Part shown: positions 17,725 through 23,907 of the stretch, piece after piece
Position numbering within the stretch: the first letter of the stretch is position 1
How the letters are laid out: each line of letters opens with the position of its first letter
Notes under the pieces: model-generated
The model's input: the letters and a program-made list of their open reading frames with translations, nothing else
Told to the model about the DNA's origin: nothing
The model's database searches: none
Position numbers and translations under genes: made by a program
DNA from: an uncultured bacterium
GTDB lineage: Bacteria > Cyanobacteriota > Vampirovibrionia > Gastranaerophilales > Gastranaerophilaceae
Reading direction: 5' to 3'
DNA length: 47,837 nt
Assembly: GCA_949035555.1 (NCBI GenBank)
Contig: CAROLD010000016.1
Location: 1-47,837 of the forward strand

Positions 17725-19482
17725 TTAAAGCTCTTGCGCTATATATTCAACTTCTGCAACATTTAATTTGAATATATTATAAACCATATCGTCAATTTCC
17801 TCTAAATATTTTTCATTAGGATTTGATATATATGCATTCACAAGAGTTTCTATATTCTTGCTATCACTTGATGACAATATCGGAAATGGAAATTGCACAA
17901 GATTACTCTTTAACACCTTCAAAACATTAAACTTCTTTTTGTTAATATACTGAAACAGCTTTGAATTTAAAAATGCAAGAACGGTTTTTATATTGTGAGT
18001 TTCTACATTTGGAATTAAGATATTTGCACTATTCAATACTAATAAACCTTTATTATCATAAGCAAAAACAAGATTTTTTGATATAAATTTATAAATAAGT
18101 TTCTCCTGCGCTCTATATAAATCATCCGGTGCACATTGTTGAAATTTATCAGGCATATAATAAATATATTTATCAGTATCTTTAAGAATATATTTGTTTA
18201 CTTCTTTTCCTGTATAAATCATTTCAGCTCCCGGCTGTTTTGAAATTATATGCTGTTTATTATTACCGGTCACTATACCAAGCCCCCAACGACTGTTTAC
18301 AAGTGTCGAATGCGAGATTGAATATATTTTCTTGAGAAGTTCGGCGTCTTTATTATTAAAAATAGCGAAATTGTAATTTTCAGTTTTCTCAAATAACCTT
18401 TGATCAATCCTGGTAACTGAACCATTTGAAGAAACCAAAATTGTATGAGGATTAGTTTTATCAAGTTTAAGAAGTACAACATCTGTTAAAACTCCTGAAA
18501 AAACTTTTCCATACATAGATATTTCGCGAACAGCAAAATTATTTAAAATAAATTCACGAATATCCTTATGTGTTTTTATATTTAAAATAGCTTCAGGAAG
18601 CACAAAACTGCAAGAACCTTCATCATTCAAGAGTGTTGCAGACTTAGCAATAATATAAGAAAAAGATTCCCCCGATTTTATATTAGGAAAAAGCTTTCGG
18701 CTTTCAGGTTTAACTTGAGCTCCCCACGGAGGATTTGTTGCTATAACATCAAACTTTGATTTAAAGAGTATATTTTCGGAAATAAAATCAACATTATATA
18801 TGTTTGGTTTAAACTCAACATCTTTAAATTTTATTATCAAATTAATTTTAGCAATAAAACATGCAATCTCATCTATATCACACCCCCATATATTTTGCGG
18901 GTTGCAAACTTTTGATGCGGCACTCAGCAAAAAACTCCCGGTTCCGCAGCAAGGATCCAGAAAAGTAGCATTTTTAGACAAATCAGCGGTTATGGATTTC
19001 ACTACTGACTGCGGGGTATAATAAGAGCCTTTTTGATTTTTGTTACCCTCATTTAAAAGTGATTGATAAACAATTCCGATAAAATCCTGTTCGTCCAACG
19101 GCAAAGGGATATTCAACAAATAGTCATCATTGATTTGTACATTAAAATTGTACAATATCTCGTTTAAATACTCATTACTTGTCTGTTGGTAATCGTTGGA
19201 AGAGAATTTGATTAGTCCATTTTTAGCCAGAAGATTCCGCGCAATGTTATAAATTACTGTCCTAACATCAATATTTTTATCCTTTAGATAGTCTAAAATA
19301 GATGACAAAAAAATTTCATTTTCAGAATGAGAAAAATATTCTACAGGTATTATATTTTTAACTGAATACTGTTTATTAGCACGTTTCGTAAGGCGAGAAC
19401 GATTATCATCCTCATTTCCCGTACTTTTCCCTAATCGCTCCCAATTATTCTTCGTTGCTTTAGAAATATTTAAGTCTTGCAT
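17725..19482 (-). CDS. N6-adenine DNA methyltransferase, Eco57I/TaqI-like
   Basis: A 585-aa gamma-type N6-adenine methyltransferase. The SAM-binding motif I is at 176-183 (DPCCGTGSF), the catalytic motif IV NPPW at 250-253, with YYTPQSVV before motif I as in type I/IIG enzymes. A TaqI-like target-recognition region occupies about 390-560. The N-terminal about 140 residues lack a visible PD-(D/E)xK nuclease motif, and no restriction gene is adjacent, so it appears to be a solitary methylase; the nearest neighbours are the glycosyltransferase and the divergent riboswitch. The promoter predicts a leaderless mRNA. Confidence 0.82.
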   Translation of the reverse strand: MQDLNISKATKNNWERLGKSTGNEDDNRSRLTKRANKQYSVKNIIPVEYFSHSENEIFLSSILDYLKDKNIDVRTVIYNIARNLLAKNGLIKFSSNDYQQTSNEYLNEILYNFNVQINDDYLLNIPLPLDEQDFIGIVYQSLLNEGNKNQKGSYYTPQSVVKSITADLSKNATFLDPCCGTGSFLLSAASKVCNPQNIWGCDIDEIACFIAKINLIIKFKDVEFKPNIYNVDFISENILFKSKFDVIATNPPWGAQVKPESRKLFPNIKSGESFSYIIAKSATLLNDEGSCSFVLPEAILNIKTHKDIREFILNNFAVREISMYGKVFSGVLTDVVLLKLDKTNPHTILVSSNGSVTRIDQRLFEKTENYNFAIFNNKDAELLKKIYSISHSTLVNSRWGLGIVTGNNKQHIISKQPGAEMIYTGKEVNKYILKDTDKYIYYMPDKFQQCAPDDLYRAQEKLIYKFISKNLVFAYDNKGLLVLNSANILIPNVETHNIKTVLAFLNSKLFQYINKKKFNVLKVLKSNLVQFPFPILSSSDSKNIETLVNAYISNPNEKYLEEIDDMVYNIFKLNVAEVEYIAQEL

Positions 19483-19488
19483 AGTTAA

Positions 19489-19517
19489 ATTTTATCAAGA
19501 TGCTTAGGGTTTGTAAA
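19489..19517 (-). promoter_or_regulatory. methyltransferase promoter, predicted leaderless
   Basis: On the minus strand, TTTACA (19512-19517) and TAAAAT (19489-19494) are spaced 17 bp, and the -10 ends exactly 6 bp before the ATG at 19482, with no ribosome binding site. The -35 overlaps the -35 of the divergent riboswitch promoter, so the two compete for polymerase. Confidence 0.6.
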
Positions 19518-19539
19518 GATAAAGTATTTTAGATATAAT
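19511..19539 (+). promoter_or_regulatory. promoter of the guanidine riboswitch-gdx transcript
   Basis: TTGTAA (19511-19516), 17 bp, TATAAT (19534-19539); transcription would start near 19546, about 20 nt before the riboswitch core. Its -35 overlaps that of the divergent methyltransferase promoter. Confidence 0.7.
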
Positions 19540-19565
19540 ATTCTTGTAAATTTAAATAAAAAAGT

Positions 19566-19680
19566 TTTCTAGGGTTCCGCGATAAATTTATTATCGGTCA
19601 GGTCCAAGAGAAAACGCACAAGTAATTTGTGTACACGGAAGGATAAAAGCCCGGGAGATATTTTAAATATCTTTCGGGCT
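19566..19680 (+). promoter_or_regulatory. guanidine-I (ykkC type 1) riboswitch with downstream hairpin
   Basis: The conserved blocks of the guanidine-I aptamer are present in order: CTAGGGTTCCG (about 19570-19580), GGTCAGGTCCAAGAG (about 19596-19610), ACACGGAAGGATAAAAGCCC (19633-19652) and CGGGAGA. The downstream arm AGCCCG/CGGGCT (19648-19653 with 19675-19680, extended by an AT-rich inner stem) can form an alternative hairpin that would sequester the conserved GCCCGGG, the likely expression platform. Binding of guanidinium turns on exporter genes in this class. The downstream gene is gdx, now interrupted. Confidence 0.92.
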
Positions 19681-19702
19681 AAATTTATGAAAGGAATAAA
19701 AT

Positions 19703-19902
19703 ATGCATTGGATACTTCTTTTTATTGCAGGTTTATTTGAAATAAGCTGGGCAATAGGACTAAAATTCTCACACGGATTTACACAAATTATTCCGTCAGC
19801 ATTGACAGTAATTTGTATGATATTGAGTTTTTATTTTTTAGCACTTGCTCTAAAAAACCTACCCCTTGGCACAGCATACGCAATATGGACAGGAATAGGA
19901 AC
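19703..19902 (+). pseudogene. gdx: gdx (SugE-type guanidinium exporter), 5' part, interrupted
   Basis: The first 66 codons of a small multidrug resistance family protein of the SugE/Gdx subgroup: MHWILLFIAGLFEISWAIGLK carries the essential membrane glutamate (E13), and LGTAYAIWTGIG is the family's third-helix pattern with tryptophan. An AAGGAA site precedes the ATG, and the guanidine-I riboswitch lies upstream. The frame is broken at 19902 by an insertion and would read about 7 foreign codons (ending RQSV) before a stop. The 3' part resumes at 21903. Confidence 0.93.
19898..19902 (+). repeat. target-site duplication, left copy (GGAAC)
   Basis: GGAAC immediately before the inserted element; the same 5 bp follow the element at 21898-21902. 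Deleting the element and one copy restores the gdx frame (WTGIGTIGTVILG). Confidence 0.8.
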
Positions 19903-19939
19903 TGTAAAACGACAGTCAGTTTGATGATTTTGAGCTGGG

Positions 19940-19956
19940 AGTTTGAGTATTTTAAA
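19940..19956 (+). repeat. 17-bp inverted repeat, left arm
   Basis: AGTTTGAGTATTTTAAA; exact reverse complement at 21663-21679. GAGC precedes both arms when read inward, offset by 4 bp on this side. The pair encloses the miaB-like tail and the ART gene. Confidence 0.75.
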
Positions 19957-20002
19957 AGTAGGTTTTGATAATCTATAATTACCGAAACACATACATCATT
20001 GA

Positions 20003-20212
20003 TGCGGTAAATCACAGATTTACCACATCCTACTTCTTGTTCATATCCCATATGATAAAGATATTACAGGCAAGTTCATAAATGTAAAAATCACAGATTG
20101 TAAGACTTGGTACTTTAATGGTGAAATTATATTACAAAATTTTAACAATTATTCAAAATTAAGCAATTTTCAAATTTTACATACTTTATATATTTATGTA
20201 GAAGGAATATAA
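20003..20212 (+). pseudogene. fragment resembling the C-terminal TRAM domain of MiaB
   Basis: A plus-strand frame open from after a TGA at 20000-20002 to TAA at 20210-20212 encodes HIPYDKDITGKFINVKITD and then CKTWYFNGEII (20042-20131). This matches the TRAM domain at the end of MiaB, the tRNA methylthiotransferase (pattern G-K-f-V-x-V-K-I-T-x-x-k-T-W-s-l-x-G-E). No upstream MiaB sequence or start codon is present. It ends 2 bp before the ART start. It probably marks the donor locus from which the cassette was copied. Confidence 0.6.
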
Positions 20213-20214
20213 TT

Positions 20215-21624
20215 GTGCCAGTATCTCAAATTTTATTGGATAATAACATAGAAACATCCTCCAGCCTTTTTAAAGTTAAACAAGGTAATGTAAATATTAA
20301 TACCAATCAATTTAATATTCAACAAGGACAGCTTCAAGAAGATACTTTTACAGGCAAAGATGTAAGTAAGAAGAAATTAAATTATAGCGTAATTGCCTTG
20401 ACTGTAGCTACAGTTTTAGGAATAGCTACGGAGTTTTTGTTTGCAAAAGGTAAACATGTAAAAATGTTATGGAGTAAACTAACTAGAGAAATTAAGCCAA
20501 AACAAAATAAAGAAATTCATGAGATAAAACCTAAAATTACATCCGAACCTATAAAGACTGAAATACAAGAAACTTCTAAAATTTCGGATGAAATAGACGA
20601 AAGCATAAAAGAATTAGAAGAAATCGAAAGCAAAAAAGAGCTAAGTAATAATGCAAATGAAATGGGGTTACGTCAACAGCATAGAGTAAAAGAAAAAGAA
20701 GCTGAAAAACTTTGGGAAATAATGGAAAAAGAAAGAAATGAATTCTTTGCCGCGAATAAAAATAATATTCCTTCCGAAGAGGAAAGATATGAGGCATTTT
20801 TACCACTAATGAGAATTGAATACGGCGGAAGCTTTAGAGACAACGTGTTCGAGGCAAAACAACTGGCAAAAGAACCCGAAAATTGGCTTCTTTATATTTG
20901 GGGTAAAACTCCAAGAGGAAAAGAATTATCTTTGGAATATATTCTAAAAAAAATGGAACCTAAAGAATTGGATTTATATAATAATGCTAAATGGATTTTA
21001 GATAGTAAAAAATTGCAATATGATGAATTAGATTTAGCAAAGACAATTATATCAGACCAAAGAGAATTGATAGAAGAGTTCGCAACAACAGGTAAATTCG
21101 CTAGCTATGGTGAAGTAATAGGGCATAGTAAAGCTTATACAATAAATAGCCCGCTAAGGCTCGGTTATAATGTTGATGATACACTAAAAGTAATTCTTGA
21201 TGAGGGTTTTAGAACGGTTGAACCAATTGAAGATCCTGTTACTGTATACAGAGCCGTAAGCGGGGGAAAAGCTGATGGTAGCATTGATTTTATAAATAAT
21301 CTTATCAAAGCAAAAAAGGGGGAGACCTTCATTGATAAAGGATATTCATATTCCTCTTTTAGCGAAAAAGGAGCATGTTCATGTAATGGAATAGCTGATC
21401 TTGGAACAGATACAGTAAAGCTTAAAATAATTGTTCCAAAAGGTGCCAGAGTATCTAATGGTTCTCATTATGACCAAAACGAATTGCTATTCCCAAGAAA
21501 TGCGGAGTTTAGGGTAGTTGAAGAAGCAACGAGACCGGAACCGTATGTTTTTTATAATCCCGATGGTAAAAAAGTAGAAAGGCGTCAACCTTTTGAAATA
21601 ACTCTTGAATATGTTTGTAAATAG
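20215..21624 (+). CDS. membrane-anchored protein with C-terminal ADP-ribosyltransferase domain
   Basis: A 469-aa protein starting at GTG with GAAGGA 8 bp upstream. Layout: N-terminal polar leader with TFTGKD (44-49), one membrane helix after KKKLNYS (about 56-77), a charged coiled-coil region (85-190), then a C-terminal ADP-ribosyltransferase-like domain (about 300-469). Seen in it are TVYR with R346, the GY(S)YSS segment (376-381) in place of the usual GYxSTS, and Q421-N-E423 followed by LLFPRN, the QxE form of the ExE motif. The QxE class in known toxins modifies Asn/Gln targets rather than Arg. The first Ser of STS is Tyr here, so activity needs testing. It is the only gene of the inserted cassette. 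Confidence 0.75.
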   Translation: MPVSQILLDNNIETSSSLFKVKQGNVNINTNQFNIQQGQLQEDTFTGKDVSKKKLNYSVIALTVATVLGIATEFLFAKGKHVKMLWSKLTREIKPKQNKEIHEIKPKITSEPIKTEIQETSKISDEIDESIKELEEIESKKELSNNANEMGLRQQHRVKEKEAEKLWEIMEKERNEFFAANKNNIPSEEERYEAFLPLMRIEYGGSFRDNVFEAKQLAKEPENWLLYIWGKTPRGKELSLEYILKKMEPKELDLYNNAKWILDSKKLQYDELDLAKTIISDQRELIEEFATTGKFASYGEVIGHSKAYTINSPLRLGYNVDDTLKVILDEGFRTVEPIEDPVTVYRAVSGGKADGSIDFINNLIKAKKGETFIDKGYSYSSFSEKGACSCNGIADLGTDTVKLKIIVPKGARVSNGSHYDQNELLFPRNAEFRVVEEATRPEPYVFYNPDGKKVERRQPFEITLEYVCK

Positions 21625-21638
21625 TTACATGGATTGTC

Positions 21639-21660
21639 TGTTGGGCAAGTATGCCCAACA
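21639..21660 (+). terminator. hairpin after the ART gene
   Basis: A perfect 9-bp stem (TGTTGGGCA / TGCCCAACA, loop AGTA) 15 bp after the ART stop. There is no T run, so it may be an RNA-stabilising or Rho-related hairpin rather than a true intrinsic terminator. Confidence 0.5.
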
Positions 21661-21662
21661 AG

Positions 21663-21679
21663 TTTAAAATACTCAAACT
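21663..21679 (-). repeat. 17-bp inverted repeat, right arm
   Basis: Exact reverse complement of 19940-19956; lies just after the hairpin downstream of the ART gene. Confidence 0.75.
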
Positions 21680-21686
21680 GCTCTTT

Positions 21687-21786
21687 AATTACTCAGTGGC
21701 AAAATCGCCTTGAGGAGGAAAGATAAGGTAATTTTTTAGAAAAATAAAAATTTTAAGTGAGTAGAGAAAGAGTAAAGTGAGTAATT
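21687..21786 (+). other. structured noncoding stretch at the right end of the cassette
   Basis: AATTACTCA (21687-21695) pairs perfectly with TGAGTAATT (21778-21786); AATTACTCA occurs again at 21879-21887. Inside lies a small GGC/GCC hairpin and GAGGAGGAAAG, a phrase also typical of the 5' part of RNase P RNA, but no further RNase P core is present. Identity unknown. Confidence 0.35.
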
Positions 21787-21832
21787 TTAAATTGGAATGC
21801 TCAACAGACTTCCGACTGGTTCAAAGCCCGAT

Positions 21833-21859
21833 GGATTGCCACGCTTCGCTCGCAATGAC
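21833..21859. repeat. short palindromic dispersed-type repeat
   Basis: GGATTGCCACGCTTCGCTCG followed by CAATGAC; the ends ATTGC/GCAAT can pair. This sequence type (on the other strand, CATTGCGAGCGAAGCGTGG...) is a common dispersed repeat in many bacterial genomes. It is near the right end of the insertion, with acttccgac repeated at 21808-21816 and 21868-21876 around it. Confidence 0.6.
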
Positions 21860-21897
21860 TGACAAACACTTCCGACCAAATTACTCAAAAAAATACA

Positions 21898-21902
21898 GGA
21901 AC
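21898..21902 (+). repeat. target-site duplication, right copy (GGAAC)
   Basis: Second copy of the 5-bp repeat flanking the insertion. Confidence 0.8.
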
Positions 21903-22020
21903 CATAGGAACAGTAATTTTGGGAATTATTCTGTTTAAAGAACCGGTAAGCGTAATACGAATTGCATGCATTGCTCTAATCCTATGCGGAATAACAGGAT
22001 TAAACTTATTGTCAGCCTGA
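21903..22020 (+). pseudogene. gdx: gdx (SugE-type guanidinium exporter), 3' part
   Basis: In frame after removing the element, this encodes IGTVILGIILFKEPVSVIRIA and ICALILCGITGLNLLSA-type residues to a TGA at 22018-22020: the fourth helix of the SMR family (pattern GTxxLGixLFxE...r...l.lIv.GivGLkL). Together with 19703-19902 it makes 105 codons, the usual SugE/Gdx length. It has no start codon of its own and is probably not translated. Confidence 0.92.
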
Positions 22021-22032
22021 TGGGATTCGAAC
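22015..22032 (+). repeat. 18-bp copy of tRNA-His 3' arm sequence
   Basis: GCCTGATGGGATTCGAAC, identical to 22096-22113 within tRNA-His (T loop to acceptor stem), same orientation, 81 bp apart. It overlaps the gdx stop codon. It lies beyond the 3' end of the tRNA gene, the position where attachment-site copies are left by tRNA-targeting integrases. Confidence 0.65.
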
Positions 22033-22056
22033 TCTGAAAAACATTGTTATTACAAC

Positions 22057-22079
22057 AAAAAAGACCTCTTTTGAGGTCA
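22057..22079 (-). terminator. intrinsic terminator of tRNA-His
   Basis: On the minus strand GACCTC-AAAA-GAGGTC is followed by TTTTTT, 11 bp after the tRNA 3' end. Confidence 0.85.
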
Positions 22080-22089
22080 TTATTTTTAG

Positions 22090-22166
22090 TGGGGCGCCTG
22101 ATGGGATTCGAACCCATGCATATCGGAACCACAATCCGAGGTCTTAACCGCTTGACGACAGGCGCC
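22090..22166 (-). tRNA. tRNA-His (anticodon GTG)
   Basis: Minus strand. The acceptor stem GCGCCTG pairs with CAGGCGC over 7 bp, with an encoded extra G at position -1 opposite C73, the histidine identity element, and an encoded CCA end (22090-22092). The anticodon arm CGGATTGTGGTTCCG gives GTG; the T arm contains GGGTTCGAATCCC. Other positions fit (T8, D arm with GTC/GAC). Confidence 0.97.
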
Positions 22167-22230
22167 ATCAACGTATATTTATAATACCAAAAAAAGGTTT
22201 AAAATCAAGAGGTAAAATTATATTTATTAT

Positions 22231-22260
22231 AAAAAAGTCCGATTATAAAATCGGACTTTT
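22231..22260 (-). terminator. intrinsic terminator of rpaB
   Basis: AAAAGTCCGATT and AATCGGACTTTT form a 12-bp stem around a short loop, followed on the minus strand by T residues; 5 bp after the rpaB stop. Confidence 0.9.
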
Positions 22261-22264
22261 AAAC

Positions 22265-23014
22265 TTAATTTATTCTTTGGAACATATACCCAATGCCGCG
22301 AGCAGTTAGGATAAGCTCCGGATTTGCCGGGTCAGTTTCCAATTTTGAACGTAATCTTGAAATATGGACATCAACAACACGTGTATCAATTCTATGATCA
22401 GGCGGATATGCCCATACGTGCTGTAATATTTCGTTTCTTGAAAATGCTTGACCTGAATTATTTACAAGTAATTCAAGCAAACTGAATTCCATACCTGTAA
22501 GTCTAATTCTTTCATTTTTTCTATAAACTTGACGTCTTGCTGTGTCAATTTTAATATTACCTGTTGTAATAACATTTTTGGTAACTTTACCTGATGGAGT
22601 AACCATTTCTCTGTTATTAGTTCTTCTTAATACTGCTTTTACACGAGCTTCAAGTTCTTTTGGGCTGAAAGGCTTAATCACATAATCATCAGCGCCTAAT
22701 TCTAAACCGGTAATTCTTTCTGAAACATCACCTAATGCTGTCAGAATAATAATTGGAACATCTGAAGAACGTCTAATTTCTCTTGTTACACCATAGCCAT
22801 CCATTTTTGGCATCATTACGTCAAGAACTACCAAATCCGGATTATATTTATTAAAGGATGCTACAGCCTCTTCGCCGTCTTGAGCTGTATATACATCATA
22901 ACCTGCCATTTTAAGACGAGTTTCCAAAATTCGTCTGATACTTGATTCGTCATCAGCTAAAAGGATACGTTGACGATCTTCTGTTTCATTAGGCATTTCA
23001 ACATTTTCTGACAT
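22265..23014 (-). CDS. rpaB: RpaB-like OmpR/PhoB-family response regulator
   Basis: A 249-aa response regulator: receiver domain (about 16-130; acidic pair D21/D22, phospho-acceptor D65 in VVLDVMMPKMDGYG, K in VIKPFSPKELEAR) and a winged-helix DNA-binding domain (about 150-247; RLTGMEFSLLELLVNNSGQAFSRNEIL, then RIDTRVVDVHISRLRSKLE and TARGIGYMF). These phrases are nearly those of cyanobacterial RpaB/Ycf27, the essential regulator that binds HLR1 boxes. Its own upstream region holds two HLR1-like sites. No sensor kinase is adjacent. The ATG has AAGGAAAAG upstream. Confidence 0.92.
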   Translation of the reverse strand: MSENVEMPNETEDRQRILLADDESSIRRILETRLKMAGYDVYTAQDGEEAVASFNKYNPDLVVLDVMMPKMDGYGVTREIRRSSDVPIIILTALGDVSERITGLELGADDYVIKPFSPKELEARVKAVLRRTNNREMVTPSGKVTKNVITTGNIKIDTARRQVYRKNERIRLTGMEFSLLELLVNNSGQAFSRNEILQHVWAYPPDHRIDTRVVDVHISRLRSKLETDPANPELILTARGIGYMFQRIN

Positions 23015-23031
23015 AGTCTTTTCCTTACTTA

Positions 23032-23049
23032 CTTACAAAATCTTACACA
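23032..23049 (+). promoter_or_regulatory. HLR1-like box proximal to rpaB
   Basis: CTTACAAA-AT-CTTACACA: two TTACA cores 5 nt apart, the HLR1 spacing, with C for G/T at the first position of each half. It starts 18 bp before the rpaB ATG, where bound protein would block translation initiation or elongation of transcription. Confidence 0.5.
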
Positions 23050-23111
23050 AACTTTTACTTAAAAAAGAAATATTACGTTATATTTATTTTTCTATATTTT
23101 TATAACATTAT

Positions 23112-23129
23112 GTTACACTAAGTTACAAA
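23112..23129 (+). promoter_or_regulatory. HLR1-like box upstream of rpaB
   Basis: GTTACACT-AA-GTTACAAA fits the cyanobacterial HLR1 consensus (G/T)TTACA(T/A)(T/A)NN(G/T)TTACA(T/A)(T/A) except for one C. It lies 98-115 bp before the rpaB ATG. Confidence 0.6.
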
Positions 23130-23156
23130 AAATTGCAAGCATGTATTTTTTAGTTT

Positions 23157-23891
23157 TTATAACTTTGCCTCAAGAATTTTCTTAAACTTTTCCAAATCTT
23201 CACGGGTGTCTATCCCAACAGGGACAAAGTTTACAACCGAAGTTTTTATTTTCATACCATTTTCTAAAGCTCGTAGTTGCTCAAGACTTTCTGTTCTTTC
23301 TAAAGGTGTCTGCATCAGTGTTGTCATTGCTTCTAAAGCTTTTCGTTTGTACCCGTATATTCCTAAATGACCATAATAGGTTGCTATGCCGGAATTTCGT
23401 TCAAACGGAATTCTTGAGCGTGAAAAATATAATGCAAACTTGTTATTATCAATGACACATTTAACAAGGTTTGGATTATCGATTTCTTCATCATCTTCCA
23501 ACACGCGAATGAGAGTTGAAATATCAGCTTTATCATCTTCTTTAACGTTTCTGATGACATCATCAATACTTTCAGATTTAATTAACGGTTCATCCCCTTG
23601 AAGATTACAAATATAAGATATTTCAGGGTGACGGCTTACAACTTCCATAATTCTGTCAGAACCACACTTGTGGTCAACCGAAGTCATTTCAACTTCTCCG
23701 CCGAAAGATTTCACACAGTTATAAATTCGTTCATCATCAGTAGCAACAATTATCATATCAGCAAGCTTTGCGGCTTGCGCTTTCTCATACACCCATTGAA
23801 TAACAGGTTTTCCCATAACTTCTAATAAAGGTTTTCCTTCAAGTCTTGATGAACCGTATCTAGCCGGTATAATTATTGCTGTTTTAGACAT
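23157..23891 (-). CDS. kdsB: 3-deoxy-manno-octulosonate cytidylyltransferase KdsB
   Basis: A 244-aa cytidylyltransferase that activates Kdo as CMP-Kdo for LPS synthesis. The N-terminal IIPARYGSSRLEGKPL signature and DDE/D residues (ATDDERIYN, CNLQGDEPLI) are present, as are R/ELR phrases near the end (TPLERTESLEQLRALENG). Length fits. It shows that this organism has, or had, Kdo-containing LPS. The ATG has AGAGGAGAAG upstream, 16 bp after prmA. Confidence 0.95.
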   Translation of the reverse strand: MSKTAIIIPARYGSSRLEGKPLLEVMGKPVIQWVYEKAQAAKLADMIIVATDDERIYNCVKSFGGEVEMTSVDHKCGSDRIMEVVSRHPEISYICNLQGDEPLIKSESIDDVIRNVKEDDKADISTLIRVLEDDEEIDNPNLVKCVIDNNKFALYFSRSRIPFERNSGIATYYGHLGIYGYKRKALEAMTTLMQTPLERTESLEQLRALENGMKIKTSVVNFVPVGIDTREDLEKFKKILEAKL

Positions 23892-23907
23892 TTCTTCTCC
23901 TCTAAAT

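Larger units (their letters stand above)
19903..21897. mobile_element. 1995-bp insertion carrying an ADP-ribosyltransferase gene
   Basis: The insertion is defined by the break in gdx: it starts TGTA and ends TACA (4-bp inverted ends) and is flanked by the 5-bp direct repeat GGAAC. It contains no transposase or integrase. Its contents, left to right, are about 100 bp of unexplained sequence, a miaB-like tail (20003-20212), the ART gene (20215-21624), a hairpin, repeats and a short dispersed-type repeat. It behaves like a non-autonomous cargo unit mobilised in trans. A 17-bp inverted repeat inside it suggests a nested structure. Confidence 0.8.

Noticed and set aside
19703..19924. Intact 73-aa SMR protein
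   Set aside because: The last residues (VKRQSV) come from the insertion, and the missing fourth helix is found 2 kb downstream in frame; it is a split gene.
19788..20051. 87-aa minus-strand frame across the left end of the insertion
   Set aside because: It runs antisense through gdx and the insertion boundary; its sequence is explained by the complementary strand and has no ribosome binding site.
21687..21786. RNase P RNA gene at the right end of the cassette
   Set aside because: Only the phrase GAGGAGGAAAG and a pairing of ends are present; the conserved core after AAAG is missing, so at best a fragment or chance.
19903..21897. Insertion sequence with its own transposase
   Set aside because: No DDE, HUH or serine/tyrosine recombinase motifs in any frame; the only gene is the ART protein.
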